Part shown: piece by piece, positions 23,311 to 36,569 of the stretch
Position numbering within the stretch: position 1 is the stretch's first letter
Layout: each line of letters opens with the position of its first letter
Notes under the pieces: generated by a model
What the model saw: only the letters and a program-made list of their open reading frames with translations
What the model was told of the DNA's origin: nothing
Database searches by the model: none
Made by a program: the position numbers and the translations under genes
Origin: Atherinomorus stipes
Lineage: Eukaryota > Chordata > Actinopteri > Atheriniformes > Atherinidae
Length of the DNA: 64,000 bases
Assembly: GCA_023101725.1 (NCBI GenBank)
Contig: JALJCO010009116.1
Location: 310,001 to 374,000 of the forward strand
Reading direction: 5' to 3'

Positions 23311-24535
23311 ATTAGATTCACAATGACCTCATATTTTACCATTTTAATGGTAAAATGTCTGATATGTTGTCTACGTTCTACGTGGCATCGGCATCAAACT
23401 TTTTGGAAATGGGGTAGAAACATTAAAATGAAACTTCTACAAATTGTTTGTGTGTACCAACATTCATATTTGAGAGTGGTTGGTGAGACGGGGCTGACAT
23501 GAGAGGGTGAAACTACTGTAGTGGCAGTGGTGGGAATACAGGCATCAAAAGCTGACGATACTGATGTTCAGAAGATATTTGCTTTCATTCAAGCTGACTG
23601 ACAGCAACTCAGGCTTGTTTGTCCCCAAAGTTCTGTCCTGCTTTTACATCTCTCTGCTCTGAACCACATTTTTTATTTCTCTGCTATAAAACTGAAATTA
23701 TCTTCCCATCATGGCTATCCAAACGCTCCCAGTCCTGACTCTCCATTCATAGGTCAGAGTTTCTGTGATCTTCACATTCATCTTATTTCAATAATGATAA
23801 GTCCAGAGATGGGGAGCAAGCCGATGCTGATTATGTTCCTTTTTGTTGCAGCGTTGTGCAACATCACTGAAACTGTAGGGACCTATCAGCGAGGCGTTTT
23901 ATTGATTGTGTTTAATCTGCCAGAACAAGGAGCCAGAGCATCATCACACAGTCATAAAGAGCAGTCAAGAAGAACAAAGTCATGCAACATGCCTCAGCCC
24001 CTAAAGACCCCGATCCAAGCGATACAGACTGAGGATAGTATGAGGCAGGGCTGTTGCTTGTGGGGGCCCCAAACATACCGTACACCTTCTCAGTCTCACT
24101 CAAAATAGATTTCCATATTTACCAGTGCAACTGTTTTTATTTCCAACCTAAATTCTCACTATTAACCCTTCAGTTAACCAACACTCGTAAGCCATTATGG
24201 GCAAAAATGTCCTTGACTTGATCAATTTTTTTTTTCTGCTTTTTTTGGGGACATTTTTGAGCCCTGCTAAAAACTACCAAACAATCAAATAATTTAAAGG
24301 ATTCTAACCCCTTAATATGTTACCGTTGTTGTTGTCCTCACTTTTTATGATGAATATGTCCCATTAAACCGGAACAATGGCAGGAACAATGTTCCTGAGT
24401 GCAACTTCTACCATCATCAGTGTATCAGGAATAGTTGTGTGTAACTGTAAATTGTGATTGATAGTTTACCCTTTAGATGATTTACGGAGGTTTCCAGACA
24501 TTTATATCTCATCCGGGAGGTTTACAATCCAGCCA
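23311..24535. other. No gene recognised
   Basis: Open frame 23794-24108 (104 residues) begins like a hydrophobic leader but has no recognisable domain and no splice support. Nothing else seen. Confidence 0.4.
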
Positions 24536-24543
24536 CAAAGTGT

Positions 24544-24748
24544 AGTGTTCATTCAACAATATGAGGGGAACTCAAGGGATTGGGACTGAACAGCTGTGTA
24601 GCCATAAGAAAACCACTAATCAATAAGAATAACTGGAGAAAAAGGCTTCGGGCTATGGCTGACTCTGGAGCAATGGAAGAGGGTCATGTGGGGTGATGAG
24701 TCCAGATTGACCCTGCTACAGAGCGATGGAGCATCATGTCTCAAATAA
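24544..24748 (+). pseudogene. Tc1-like transposase fragment with first catalytic Asp
   Basis: One reading frame includes EQWKRVMWGDESRLTLLQSD, which aligns with the conserved block around the first aspartate of the DD34E triad. Upstream sequence matches the centre of the family found at 43423-44183 but in the opposite orientation. Stops interrupt it and no ends are present. Confidence 0.8.
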
Positions 24749-26955
24749 AAGACTAAGGATGAATTCCAACCCCCCCCCCCTTTAGTGTTAGACTTTCGTT
24801 TTCCATGTTCATGTGAAGGGTTAGGGGTGTCCGAATTCTGGTTCAGACCGAGGGGGAAGTGGTAGGGCTATCTGGCCATTGAAACTGAGATTTTCAAGGG
24901 GCACACTGGAAAACAAGTGGCATATTACCCACAATTACATGCAAAATACTGGCAAAATGGCAAGGAAATTGGCAGTGGCAGCCACAGAAATGCACAAATG
25001 TGAGTATTTTTTGCAAAAACAATATGAAAATCGCTATTTTAAGGTTGCCTTCCAGACAGTTTTATTACAAATGTGAAAAAATTGGTAGTTTTGTAATGTT
25101 ACGTGCATCTGCTCATGTCTGTAACATAACGTTAAGCTTGAGTCGAAGGCGTCTTCTTTTCCTTTCACTTTTACATTTTTAGGCCCAAAGCTGAAACATT
25201 TTTTCCAATCATCCAGGAAAGAGAGTACATTGCTGCTGCAGACGGCATTGCAAATTCTTCCGGAAACAGCCGTGATGTCAGTTTACAGCACCACGGACGA
25301 CTATTGGTGATGCATGAGGATTTCAAAGGGTTTTCCCATTTATGTGGGGAACAATTCAATCCCTATCTTTTTCAGCCAAGGGGAAGGGCTAGGGGTAAGA
25401 ATAGACCTGAAAATAGGCATTTGAATTGGGCCTAAATTCCTTAAATGTAAAAAACAGAAAAATTGAATTTTCTATCTCCTTTCAACATTTTTTGCAGCAT
25501 CAACCGTATTTTTACACGTGTATTTCAACCTGGCTACATGTATAAAGTACATGAATGAGAGGGTGGTAACAGAAAGAAAAACATGTCTATGATGACTAAT
25601 ACCAGAATGCTGTGAAGGTTGAGTGCATGTCAAACGGGAGATATTAATGCTAAAAGCATCCAAGCATCCTCCTGAATCAGTCAGCCCTCATCATTAACCA
25701 TCTGACAGCGCTGCTCTGACACGTTATTGGTTGCAGACAGGAAGAGTCAAACTGAGAGCTGATGAACCTGCTGCACATTCTGCCACTTTTTGACTTGAGT
25801 TCATGTAAAACCGAAGGAGAGGAAGCAGATCGTGCACTGCAGAGGCTGAGAACGCCCATCACGGACTCGAAAAACATATTCAGGAAAATTGAAGCTGACA
25901 CCGGCTGCAGGAAGAGGTAGTCTACATGTGTAGATCTCAGCACTTTTATTGAAGGATGCTTGTGTTTGCTCGGTGATGTGGCAGTGATTGTGGTTGGTGT
26001 TTTCTTCCTTCGATAAGGTGGGCAATGTGAGGCATAAGGCTGAAATGTTCTTTTTTGCTGCACTGATACAGCTGAGGGAGATTAGATGGCAGACACACGG
26101 GCTTATACCCTGCATGTAAAGAGTTTAGTGTCTTTGTGCAGACGGGATAGATAACAGTGGAGGTAGAGGTACTCAGCACCAATAATTCAAGATAAGAATA
26201 GTCAAATACAAGTGAAAATGGCCGTCCCTCTATAGGTAACAGAATTAAACGTGCGGCCATGATGCTGAAAACTTGAGCATCACCTGCAGTGCTGTAAGAC
26301 CAGAACAATCAGACTAATGCGTTTGGCTTGCAGCCTTCATCATGATTCATTATGCGACTGGGCCTCGCGCAGTTCGTCTCTCCAGTTTGTACCATTTAAC
26401 CTCAATATGAATATCAAGTTTATTATGTGACCCAGTTAGAAGTATCACTCGCTCACAGGGGAGTTCGTGCCAAATCAAAAACATTTGTGATCAAAGACTT
26501 TTCCCGTTGATAACATCATCATGGAAATCTGGACATTTAAATGTAAAGATGTAAATTTACTCTTCGTCTTATGGGATGAATCTGAGATTGACGGAGGGAC
26601 GTGTTTCCTCAGGTGGAGCTTAGATTCAACCTGATCTCATGACATGAAGTGGAATATTGGCGATAAAATAAATCACCATGAAGTAGGTTTAACGTGGTAC
26701 ATTTACATTTGCCAGATTAATTTCTCAGCGTCGCTCATTAACTGGCTGAGCAGCCATCCCATCTACAGAGGCTGTCAGACAGATGAATATCATTCAGTCT
26801 CCCTACTTCCACTGTAATGGCGACATTAACCAACAACGCGTGACTCTAGACATGACATTCTGTTTTTAAATCTTATTTCATGCAGTTCAGGTAAAACAAC
26901 CATGCCTGTTTGTCTCCAGGATCAGATTAGAATAATCAATGATAACGTACAAGTA
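24749..26955. other. Probable old repeat, then no gene recognised
   Basis: From about 24815 to 25440 the sequence has GGGTTAGGGGTGTCCGAATT on the left and GGGGAAGGGCTAGGGGTAAG on the right, like the edges of a fish DNA transposon, but I could not define ends. The remainder is unique-looking. The open frames at 25677-26308 (minus) have no known domain. 26690-26830 could be conserved non-coding DNA. Confidence 0.35.
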
Positions 26956-27354
26956 GTTGGACTGTGGGGTGAAGCTGGAGAGCCTGGAGAGAACATGCAT
27001 ACTCCACACAGAGAGGGCCTGGAAGGAATCTAACCATACGAACCGCCACACCACCGAAGAGCCCACCAATCTATCCTCATGGGGATGGAAGGTTGTGGTG
27101 ACAGATCTGAGTATGGAGGCTATTCCACCCAGTGAGGTTGTAAGTCTGTTGATGTGAATGTTTTTATAATGGGAGCAGCTTTCTAGTTTCTGTATGATGA
27201 CATTACTGGGTGGTTGTTGATGTTTCTTTACGTCCATGTAGAATTAAATTTGCCACAATGGTTTGGGTCAGCATGGGGCGGGGATTAGTCCTGTTGGCTT
27301 ATATCAAAAGGGTTATTGGTTCTAACCTCAGACCTTTTACATGTTAACAATAGT

Positions 27355-27577
27355 AATATAGACCTTATTAATCCCAAAAAGGAATTTAAATCTTTGTATT
27401 TAACCCATGTTGAACCTGAGAGCAGAAGGCAGCCAATAACAGTGCTCATGGAGCAGTTGGTGGGGGTTAAGGACCTTGCTTGGTGGCCCATAGTACACCA
27501 AGGTGCTGTGTTGGGGAGTCGAACCCAGGTCTGCCGTGCTAAAGCCCGCGACATTATCACTAGGCTACACACTCCCC
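27355..27577 (-). mobile_element. tRNA-derived SINE with LINE-like tail
   Basis: On the minus strand the head begins GGGGAGTGTGTAGCCTAGTG, with an A box (TAGCCTAGTGA) and a B box, GGTTCGACTCC (27525-27515). The middle contains CAAGGTCCTTAACCCCC. The tail is TTTGGGATTAATAAGGTC, similar to the fish SINE tails thought to be borrowed from LINEs. Full-length or nearly so. Confidence 0.85.
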
Positions 27578-27579
27578 TC

Positions 27580-27720
27580 ACAGTACATGTTCTCCCCATA
27601 TATGCAGGGAGTTTTCTCTGAGTACGCTGGCTTCCTTCCATGGTCCGGATTCACGCATGTCAGGTTATCTCAGAGACTCCCTCAGGGGGCCAGAGCGGGT
27701 GCAGCTAATAGGTGCAAATG
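27580..27720. repeat. Dispersed repeat fragment
   Basis: Contains ACATGTTCTCCCCATAT, GGGAGTTTTCTC and TACGCTGGCTTCCTTCCAT. This matches a widespread fish repeat that I recognise only in general form. A related short piece may lie at 26970-27030 (GAGAACATGCATACTCCACA). Confidence 0.4.
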
Positions 27721-27724
27721 GGTT

Positions 27725-29085
27725 TTCTCCTAATGGGTCATCCTGCAGCTTTTCTCTAAATGTAAGGCTTCAAATCTGTCAACATCCCCATAAATAAGGA
27801 GATAAAGTGGTTTACGCTGAATTATGTTCAGAGCTGTGAACACGTACATACTGTATCTAAAATCAGCTTTTCTTGGTGAGATAATGCCAAATTGGGTTTT
27901 TGAAATAGCACTTGTAATAAATTTGTTTACGGATGCCCAATATATTTTTTTAAAAATCGATGTTTATGGCTTGATAACGATCAGAAACTTAACACACCAT
28001 GAGGATAAAGTGAATTCAGTTCACCACTGTGAAAAGGCATCTACATACTAAAAATCTACTGTGCATCGTGGTGTTCTAGACTCCATGTCGTGCATTAAAA
28101 CTGTATAATGCACGGCTCCTTGTTATTTAATCCTTATGAAATATATCAATCTAGATGTCCCCAAACTCATCGGTAAGGTTACAAAATGATAAATGACTTG
28201 GAGCTACATAATTGTAATCCTAACGTTGTACACATATTTAACATGGACAAACTCGCCTGTTACATGTTTGTTAGTAGGAATGGGAAGATTAGCGGCTTTA
28301 TCATGGTGGGAGATTTTAATTCGTAACTGAATCCCAAAAAGCTAACCAGCTCCATACTGTAATTAAGGCCTTGAGTTATTGATCATATGGTTATATCATT
28401 TGCATAGCACTTTGTCGTCATTCTAATGACATCGACTCACAGGAATGATTGTGTAATGTCATTCCATGTTATCTGCTTCAGTTGTTTTGACGGAGTCACT
28501 TTTACATGCATGAGCACACTGCCAGTGGCTAAGCCCTGAGTTAAGAGAGCCAGCTGGTATACGGCTTCATGATACCAGTTATCCAGGACAGCTAGAGTTA
28601 GCTGAAAGTTGTTGAGGTGAGAAGTCACTTAGATGGACAGTTTTGCCTGTATTTTGGGGAGAGAGAAATAAATAAACACAAAAAAGATTGTATATCTATA
28701 AATGATCATTTGAACAAACCGGTAAAATACAGTATCTGCCAGTGGAAGAGAATTAACAGCATAATATACAGAAGTAACCTTGACAGTCTTCATTATGAAG
28801 AAACAAGTTTGATGGTAAAAACAACTGTAATTACAGGACGAGGTGTTGTGTGCGGTTGCCTCCCCCTCATCTCAGAGCTGTTTACATGTTCGTTCCCTCC
28901 TCTGAATCACCTTGTCATTGTCACCTTGTTCGAACATCTATCACTAGAAGTGAATGCTGCTTGTTCGTTTGAGTTTTTCTTAGGGCTCAACAACAGTAAC
29001 GTGTCTTCTGTATGGAAGGTGTGGTCTGGCAGAGAAATTTCTTTCTTCCTCTGTTCAATTTAAGCCCATCCCTACAGAAAAAAAC
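27725..29085. other. No gene recognised
   Basis: AT-rich unique-looking sequence. The 148-residue frame at 28617-29063 has no recognisable domain and AT-driven codon use. Nothing else seen. Confidence 0.45.
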
Positions 29086-29089
29086 CCCC

Positions 29090-29370
29090 AAAGATGTTTC
29101 AAATGAGATTCTATGGGGTTTTGCTTGTTTGGAATACATGTGAAATCGATATTTTACACATAGAACAGATGTTGTTTGGGACCATTTTCATGCTTATAAT
29201 ATGTGAAACCCATATAATCACATGTGAAACCCACAGGCCTATGGCTATGCAAAACAACATGGGGTTGACATGTTGTCTAATATGTTTTAGGCGTGATTAT
29301 TTGGGTTCCACATGAGAACCTATATGGATTTTTGTGTATTTATATGGGTTTCACACGTGATTACTTGGGG
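29090..29370. repeat. ACATGTGAAACC repeat field, inverted halves
   Basis: The left part has TGTGAAACCCATATAATCAC. The right part has the inverse, TATATGGGTTTCACACGTGA. Same motif family as 7195-8560 and 56640-57020. Confidence 0.65.
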
Positions 29371-29810
29371 GATAGAAATCCAGCCAAAAATAAACAGTAG
29401 AATTATTAGCCACTTAGCTCTGTCACATCTGACTGAGGCAATGAGCAAGTTTCGAGGCTTATCACTACCTACATGACTATAATAACTCTTCCTCTTCTTC
29501 TTATTATTTTAATCATTATTATTATAACACATTTAATTTAAAAAGCACCTTATCAGAGCACCCAAGGACACTGTACGAGCAGGTAAAACACTAAAAACAG
29601 AAATCAGTGTTTAGATCCTAATGTTACCTGGTGAGATGGTTATGTACATTTGTATGTCATCAGCATAGTTATGGTAACATATTTGGATTTTTCTTTTATA
29701 TATAATATGAGCCAGTGGGAGTATGTAGATGTTGAGCAGCTGTGGTCCCAAGATGGAGCCTTGGGGAACTCCACAGCTTGTCCTTGTTTGCTCAGATTTC
29801 TTGTTACCTA

Positions 29811-31180
<1,370 letters not shown>

Positions 31181-31320
31181 TAGACACAAAGTAGGCCTTT
31201 TCTTTTAAACATGATATAAGCAGTGCCAGGAAGTCCTGCCCAGTTTTTCAGCTGGTCAAGTAAGATGTTAGGGTTGATTATGTCAAATGCAGCACTGTTG
31301 GAATAAAGTTGGGATAAAGT

Positions 31321-32230
31321 TTATAAAGCAAAACCCTGCATTTGTGGCTCACAGCATGTCAAACCAAAGAAACTTGGCTAGAATTAATTAGTTTTAATTG
31401 GGTTATAATTAAAGTACAATGAACTGGATTGTAATTAGATTAAAGTGTGGTGACATACACTATCTTCAGAACTGACACTATATGAACAAAGTGAGTTAAA
31501 TTCACTGTCTTTATACTCCAAATGAGATTTTGTTGGGGTAAAGACCAAAGGAAAGGCACTCCTCGTAGATTCTGATTTAACAGGGTGAAAATATCTGAAT
31601 CCCGAGAGGTGACTGGGAACACAAAGTCATTCAGAGTCACACTAAGAATCAGAAGTCCCCCACAGATTATCAGGCTTTTATGGTAAAGTGTCACAGAGTG
31701 AGCCTGAAGGATAGAATGGGGAGTCTGTCAGACATCATTTAGAGCAGAATGAAAAAGATTTGTTGGTTTGACAAGAGGAAACTCTCCGGGGCAAAACTCC
31801 ACGCTCTACTTGATGCCAGCTGAATATCAGGGATTTACTTACTCTGATGAGTGTTAGTTATACTTTTTCTTTCTGTAACCAGAGAAGTTTTTAATAAATT
31901 ATAAATCTTTTCCCTTCTGTTGCATCAAAAAGTATTTTACTACTTTAAGCAGGGTTTCTTAGAGTAAAACAAATGTCTGTTCTGTTTGTACTAAAGTCTG
32001 AAAAATATTAAGCAAACAAGTGTTTTTATCGCCTACTTTGAAGGCAGTTCTATAAAAGGTCCATGAGTGTATGTTTATATATCTGCATTTGCTAACGTTA
32101 TTTATTTTTAATTAGGCTGAGATAACTTTTAATTCAGTTTAGTTTTAATTGGAAAGGGCAGTCATGTTAATGAACATTATATGAAAATATATTATGTAAA
32201 AAAACACAATTATAATAATCATTTTTACTT
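31321..32230. other. No gene recognised
   Basis: AT-rich. The 84-residue minus frame at 31440-31694 has no known domain. Confidence 0.45.
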
Positions 32231-32231
32231 C

Positions 32232-32357
32232 ATTAATCCAGAATGGGAAATTAGGCTCTGCATTTTACCCAAATCTGAGGAGCAGTGGGCAGCCATGTTT
32301 TGGTGCCCAGGCAGCAGATGGAGGTTAGGTGGCTTGATCCAGACCCAAGCCCACCGT
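32232..32357 (-). mobile_element. SINE tail fragment
   Basis: The plus-strand order is TTAATCCAGAATGGGAAATT, CTCTGCATTTTACCC and GTGGGCAGCCATG. This is the reverse complement of the middle and tail of the SINE type seen at 27355 and 52700. The tRNA-related head is missing. Confidence 0.7.
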
Positions 32358-32393
32358 TGTAACCATTTATTCATTTAACCTGTTAAAACGCTG

Positions 32394-32573
32394 CACCCTA
32401 AAAACAGATTGGTGAAAACAACCAAAATATTGGTTGAATTTGACCACTCTGATTGGCAGTTATATGTCCAACCAATCTTTTGGTTAAAAGAACCAAAAGA
32501 TTGATTAACCTAACCAATATTGATTCAACCAACTAGACTGGTTAGAAAAACAACTATTCTGTTCTTAGAGTGT
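32394..32573. mobile_element. Palindromic MITE, CACCCTAAAAACAGATTGG family
   Basis: Begins CACCCTAAAAACAGATTGG and ends CTGTTCTTAGAGTG. The interior is made of inverted CAACCAA/TTGGTTG blocks, so the single strand can fold almost end to end. 180 bp, no coding capacity. Confidence 0.8.
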
Positions 32574-32896
32574 GATATAGTGAGAAGCTGCTGTGTTGTG
32601 AACTGCCAGAACTGTTCTGATGACCGCAAAGGTGATGTATGAACCCAGGAAAGTTATTACTGGTTTCCCACATAGAAAAAAAAAAAAAACCCCCAAAAAA
32701 AACGCAACTAGCTATGTTATTAACATGACACAATGTTGTATGGCATGGTATTGTATTTATTGTGTATTGTATTTATTATTAACATACAATAACAGTAAGA
32801 AATTTTCTTTAAAAGTGCATTTCAAAGCCCTAAAGGACGCCTTAATGTACATCATTAAAAATAAACAAGAATAAAATCAACATATAATATACACTA

Positions 32897-33100
32897 CACT
32901 CTTAGATTGGTTGAATTCAACCAATTTGGTTGGTAGTTATGTGACTGACCAATCTTTTGGTTGTTTTAACCAAATAGATTGGTAAGATTACCAATAATTT
33001 GGCTAATCTAACCAATCTTTTGGTTAAAACAACCAAAACATTGGTCGGACACATACCTACCAACCAGATTAGTCAAATCAACCAATCTGTTTTTAGGGTG
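32897..33100. mobile_element. Palindromic MITE, same family
   Basis: Begins CACTCTTAGATTGGTTGA and ends CAATCTGTTTTTAGGGTG. 204 bp, with the same inverted TTGGTT/AACCAA architecture as the copy 320 bp upstream. Confidence 0.82.
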
Positions 33101-33119
33101 TACGACTATGTAAGGGCAA

Positions 33120-33290
33120 CAATCTAGGAATAGATGAATGGCAGAGTATGAGTGATTTTCTGGTTAAACTGGTGGGATTGAGTCTGGATCTGAAGATGGA
33201 AACAGTATCAGAGTTCTGGATGTCTGGTGGAAGACAGTTCCAGGTCTGGGGACCAGGAGGACTCACGGTCCTCATGATTCATGGTGATCT
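33120..33290 (-). pseudogene. LINE reverse-transcriptase C-terminal fragment
   Basis: The minus frame gives PPGPQTWNCLPPDIQNSD followed by SIFRSRLN. This is the stereotyped C-terminal block of non-LTR retrotransposon polymerases of the L2/CR1/Rex type (pattern G-P-WN-LP-IR...FK-LK). Only the end of the protein remains, followed by unrelated sequence. It lies between two MITEs, so it is a 5'-truncated, decayed copy. Confidence 0.8.
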
Positions 33291-33296
33291 GCACCA

Positions 33297-34098
33297 CACA
33301 CTAAAAACTCCTGGGTCAAACTGCTGGGTTTGAAAGGGACCAACCAATTTATGGTTTATTTTAAAGGGGAACTTAGTTTTTTTTTCAATCTGGATCTATT
33401 TTGTAGCATGAAATATGTTCACTTACTCACCCAGACAGTTTTGGTGCAACTTGAATTCTTTCGGGAGATATTTAGATCCACTCAAGATCAGCATATGTGC
33501 TAAATAAGGCGTTATCTGCCACAAACTCTTTCATTTCACCGATGTTTTGCTACGAAACATTAGTCAGACCCCCCCTGTGAGCTCGAAGCAGCTTTTAAAT
33601 AAATCACCACAAAATAGCTGCTTCGATCTCACAGGGGGGTCCGACTAAAGTTTCGTAGCAAAACATTGGTGAAATGAAGGAGTTTGTTGCAGATAATGCC
33701 TTATTTAGAGGCTGCACGCGGTTGCCCCATCACTGCCACGATATTGTGCATATGCTGATCTGGAGTGGATTTAAATGTCTCCCGACGGAATTCAAGTTGC
33801 ACCAAAACTGACTGGGTGAGTAAATGAACATATTTCATGCTAGAAAATAGATCCAGATTGAAAAAAAAAACGGAAGTTCCCCTTTAACCCAGACATTTGG
33901 GTTGTTGGGTTGTTGACCCAATTTCTGAGTTAAAATGACCCAACATTGTAGTCAATATAACCCAACTTCTGGGTCAAATACTCAACCCAAAAGTTGGGTC
34001 CAAAAAATAACCCCAATTTCCTGGTTCGAAGTAATCCAGAAATTAGTTGGTCCCTTTTTAACCAGTAATTTATTTTTGACCCTGGAGTTTTTAGTGTG
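33297..34098. mobile_element. MITE with CACTAAAAACTCC ends, hosting a nested element
   Basis: The ends are CACTAAAAACTCCTGGGTCA and the inverse GACCCTGGAGTTTTTAGTG. Next inside lie AAAGGGACCAACCAATT on the left and AATTAGTTGGTCCCTTTTT on the right. The centre is rich in AACCCA/TGGGTT. Without the insert at 33365-33883 it would be about 280 bp, close to the intact copy at 58546-58787. Confidence 0.85.
33365..33883. mobile_element. Foldback element, TTAA-type, nested in a MITE
   Basis: Flanked by TTAA at 33361-33364 and 33884-33887, with ends AGGGGAAC and GTTCCCCT. The arms pair along their length: TTTGGTGCAACTTGAATTC with GAATTCAAGTTGCACCAAA, and TTTTGCTACGAAAC with its inverse. The loop is about 40 bp around 33600. 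No coding capacity. Kolobok-like by ends and target site. Confidence 0.9.
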
Positions 34099-34099
34099 C

Positions 34100-35430
34100 A
34101 GGTATTTTGTTTTTTTAAATTCTTTTTTTTTTTTATATAAAAGTAAGTTATTACTTGCTCCCTGTAATATGAGGATGTGGTGATGGTAGATATTGTAGCT
34201 GCAGCAGTGGATCACGACACAACTAGAAACGCTGTGTGGAAAGAGCTGTTTATCGTAGTTTAGATTTATTACAGAAACAACACAGTGGGCTGATCAGACT
34301 ATGAGGAAAGCAAACATAAAGTTACCCGTGCTGGCATCGAAAAGCCCATCCCTACCATCCTGTTACTCTCACAAAGAGTTAGAGAGTTGGAATGAATGTA
34401 GTTGTTGCTTTTCTGTTCACGTCTATGACCTTAGAAAGACTTTTCTGGGAATATGACTTCTGAGGTTTACCTAAGTAGAGGGATAAAATGTTTTTCCATC
34501 AATTTCAACAAGTGCTACAACATCCATGATTGATTTCTGCTTCCAGCTCCATCAATAACACTTCTGTTTGTGTGTAGTGGAGTGCAGGAACCACAGTGCA
34601 CATTTAACATAAAAGTCAGTGTGTCATTACATTTGTTCCGTGTGGTTTTATGTATTTCTGCTGCATGAAAGGTGTGTGTGTGTGTGTGTGTTATGTAGGT
34701 CAGAAGCTGCCAGGAAATCTCTGTTTTCTGTTTCTGCAAAGTGAAACCGTCTGCTTCCTGCATGTTGAGGTCGCACTCGTTTGTCGGCCCACCAAGAAAC
34801 AGGCTCATTAGGCTAATTAGTCAGATTAATGCAGAGGTGACCTGCATGGCAGAGGAGCCCCGGGGCCGAACAGATGGGGACGTAACACCACCAACCTGTC
34901 AGTGCTGAGCTCACAGACACGGAGTCAACAGTTCAGCGTTGAAAACAGCACAACGGGTCGGCTTCCTGGTCGGGCGGAGACAAAACCTCGTGAGAGAGAG
35001 ATGCTCTGCAGAATAACAGGAGAAATGAGCAGGAATTGTGTTTGCCAGCAGTCATGAATGAAACTTCAGGTTTTGTCATCTGTGATGACATTAGCAAGTT
35101 TCTGATTGATTTCTAGCTCAGTGCATTTAAATCCATACATGACCTTTGAAGCATTTTCAATCAATCAGCTCAATTGAGGTTAAGTTTATTTGCATAGCAC
35201 CACTCGCATGACTCCTGCTGACTGGGGACACACGATCCAATCCCGATATTTGACGTTTTCGTATCTGCTGATCTATTACCGATACATAAAAAGGGAAAAG
35301 CAGCACCGTGCTATCAGACGGCCGTGTTATATGCAAAAGGCAACATCAGTCTTTTCTTCAAAATTTCTTACCTTGTTTTTAAAAATAGATGAATAAACTG
35401 AATTACTTATTTAACAACTGTGCACCCATA
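34100..35430. other. No gene recognised
   Basis: Contains a (TG)n at 34673-34691 and, at about 35215-35290, weak resemblance to GATATCGG-rich hAT ends. The rest is unique-looking. Confidence 0.4.
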
Positions 35431-35437
35431 TAGTTAT

Positions 35438-36327
35438 CTTATCTCACTGGTAACATATCTGTATCGCTTTGACTCCTCCATTTATGGTGCATTCGAGTGT
35501 GTACAAGTTGTGGGCATCCGTGCTGTCGAAGTGGGAAAAATGGGAAAAGCAATATGGATGCTGCCAGGAAACTTTTGTTTTTGCTTCCTCTGTCTGTTCA
35601 CACCAAATTATACTGTATCTATTATATCATGTCCTGAAAAATTATTTATGCCTAATTAGGAAAACAAGCATGTTCATTTTAAACTATTATTCATTTAACA
35701 CATTTAGTTATGTGGAGATGTATTAGTTTAATTTCAATCACTGAAGTTTAAAAAAGAAAATAAAAAAGAATAGTTGATTATAAACTTGTGAATAAAACCT
35801 GATGGAATCTCAGCCATAATGGAGCAAAACTTATTTTTTTTTTATCCCCGTTTTCAGTTGTCAGAGGAAGGGATCTAACAGGCAAACCACATTACTCACT
35901 ATCATTTTTAGCAGTAAAAATGACGAATGTTGCATTATTTAATGTTTTAAACATGATCAGACTTACTCTACAGGTAGAGACTGAAATGACTACGTTTACC
36001 ACTGATGTGTTCACACTACACACAAACGTTTGTATGATTATTAATGTTTATTATTGGGTTCAATAAGTGTTGATATGGGCGCAGCCATGTTTAGTGGGAG
36101 AAGTCGGAGCTGGTGGGACTACCCCAAGTTTCCGAGAGGGAAATCCAACTTTGGGGGTTGTATTTCCAACAAGGAAGCCAGAAAATCCAACTTCCAAATT
36201 CAAAACGAATGCACCACTCTATTAAGTTGCTCTGATGTGCGTCCATATAACGGGAGACGGGCAGCCTCTCTATAAGATATTATCTGCAGCAAAACTCCTC
36301 CATTTTCCTATACTTTAAGTAGAATGA
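35438..36327 (+). mobile_element. Split AGGATAAC-family fragment
   Basis: 35438-35479 (CTGTATCGCTTTGACTCC) matches the left-arm start of the elements at 51059 and 61402. The match resumes at about 36250-36327 (CGGGAGACGGGCAGC, TATCTGCAGCAAAACTCC, ACTTTAAGTAGAATGAAC). The two pieces are separated by the insertion 35486-36215. Confidence 0.7.
35486..36215. mobile_element. Inserted DNA transposon with GGTGCATTCG ends
   Basis: The left end is GGTGCATTCG (35486-35495) and the right end is its inverse CGAATGCACC (36206-36215). It is about 730 bp. Near the right end are AAATCCAACTTTGGGGG and GAAAATCCAACTTCCAA. No transposase and no clear target duplication. Confidence 0.55.
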
Positions 36328-36545
36328 ACCCAGTGTGGTCTTCTGCTGCTCACTGAATATTTTCTCTTCATCAGACCATCTCTGGAAACCCTAGAGATGG
36401 TTGTGTGTGAAAATCTCAGTAAATACTCAGACCAACAACCATTAAATCCCCTTTCTTCCTCATTCTGATGCTCAGTTTGAACTTCAGCAAGTTGTCTGTA
36501 TGACTGGATCCTGGCCTGTGATTGGCCGTTAACAAGCTGTTGACT
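36325..36545 (-). pseudogene. Tc1-like transposase fragment, DNA-binding domain
   Basis: The minus frame includes EVQTEHQNEEERGF and FSHTTISRVSRD, corresponding to the start of a Tc1-like element and the recognition helix of its second helix-turn-helix. It then reads SSRRPHWVHST. Internal deletions have removed the part between. It belongs to the same recalled family as the catalytic fragment at 2735-3225. Confidence 0.8.
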
Positions 36546-36569
36546 AGTTGGATGCGGAGCGTATTTCAT

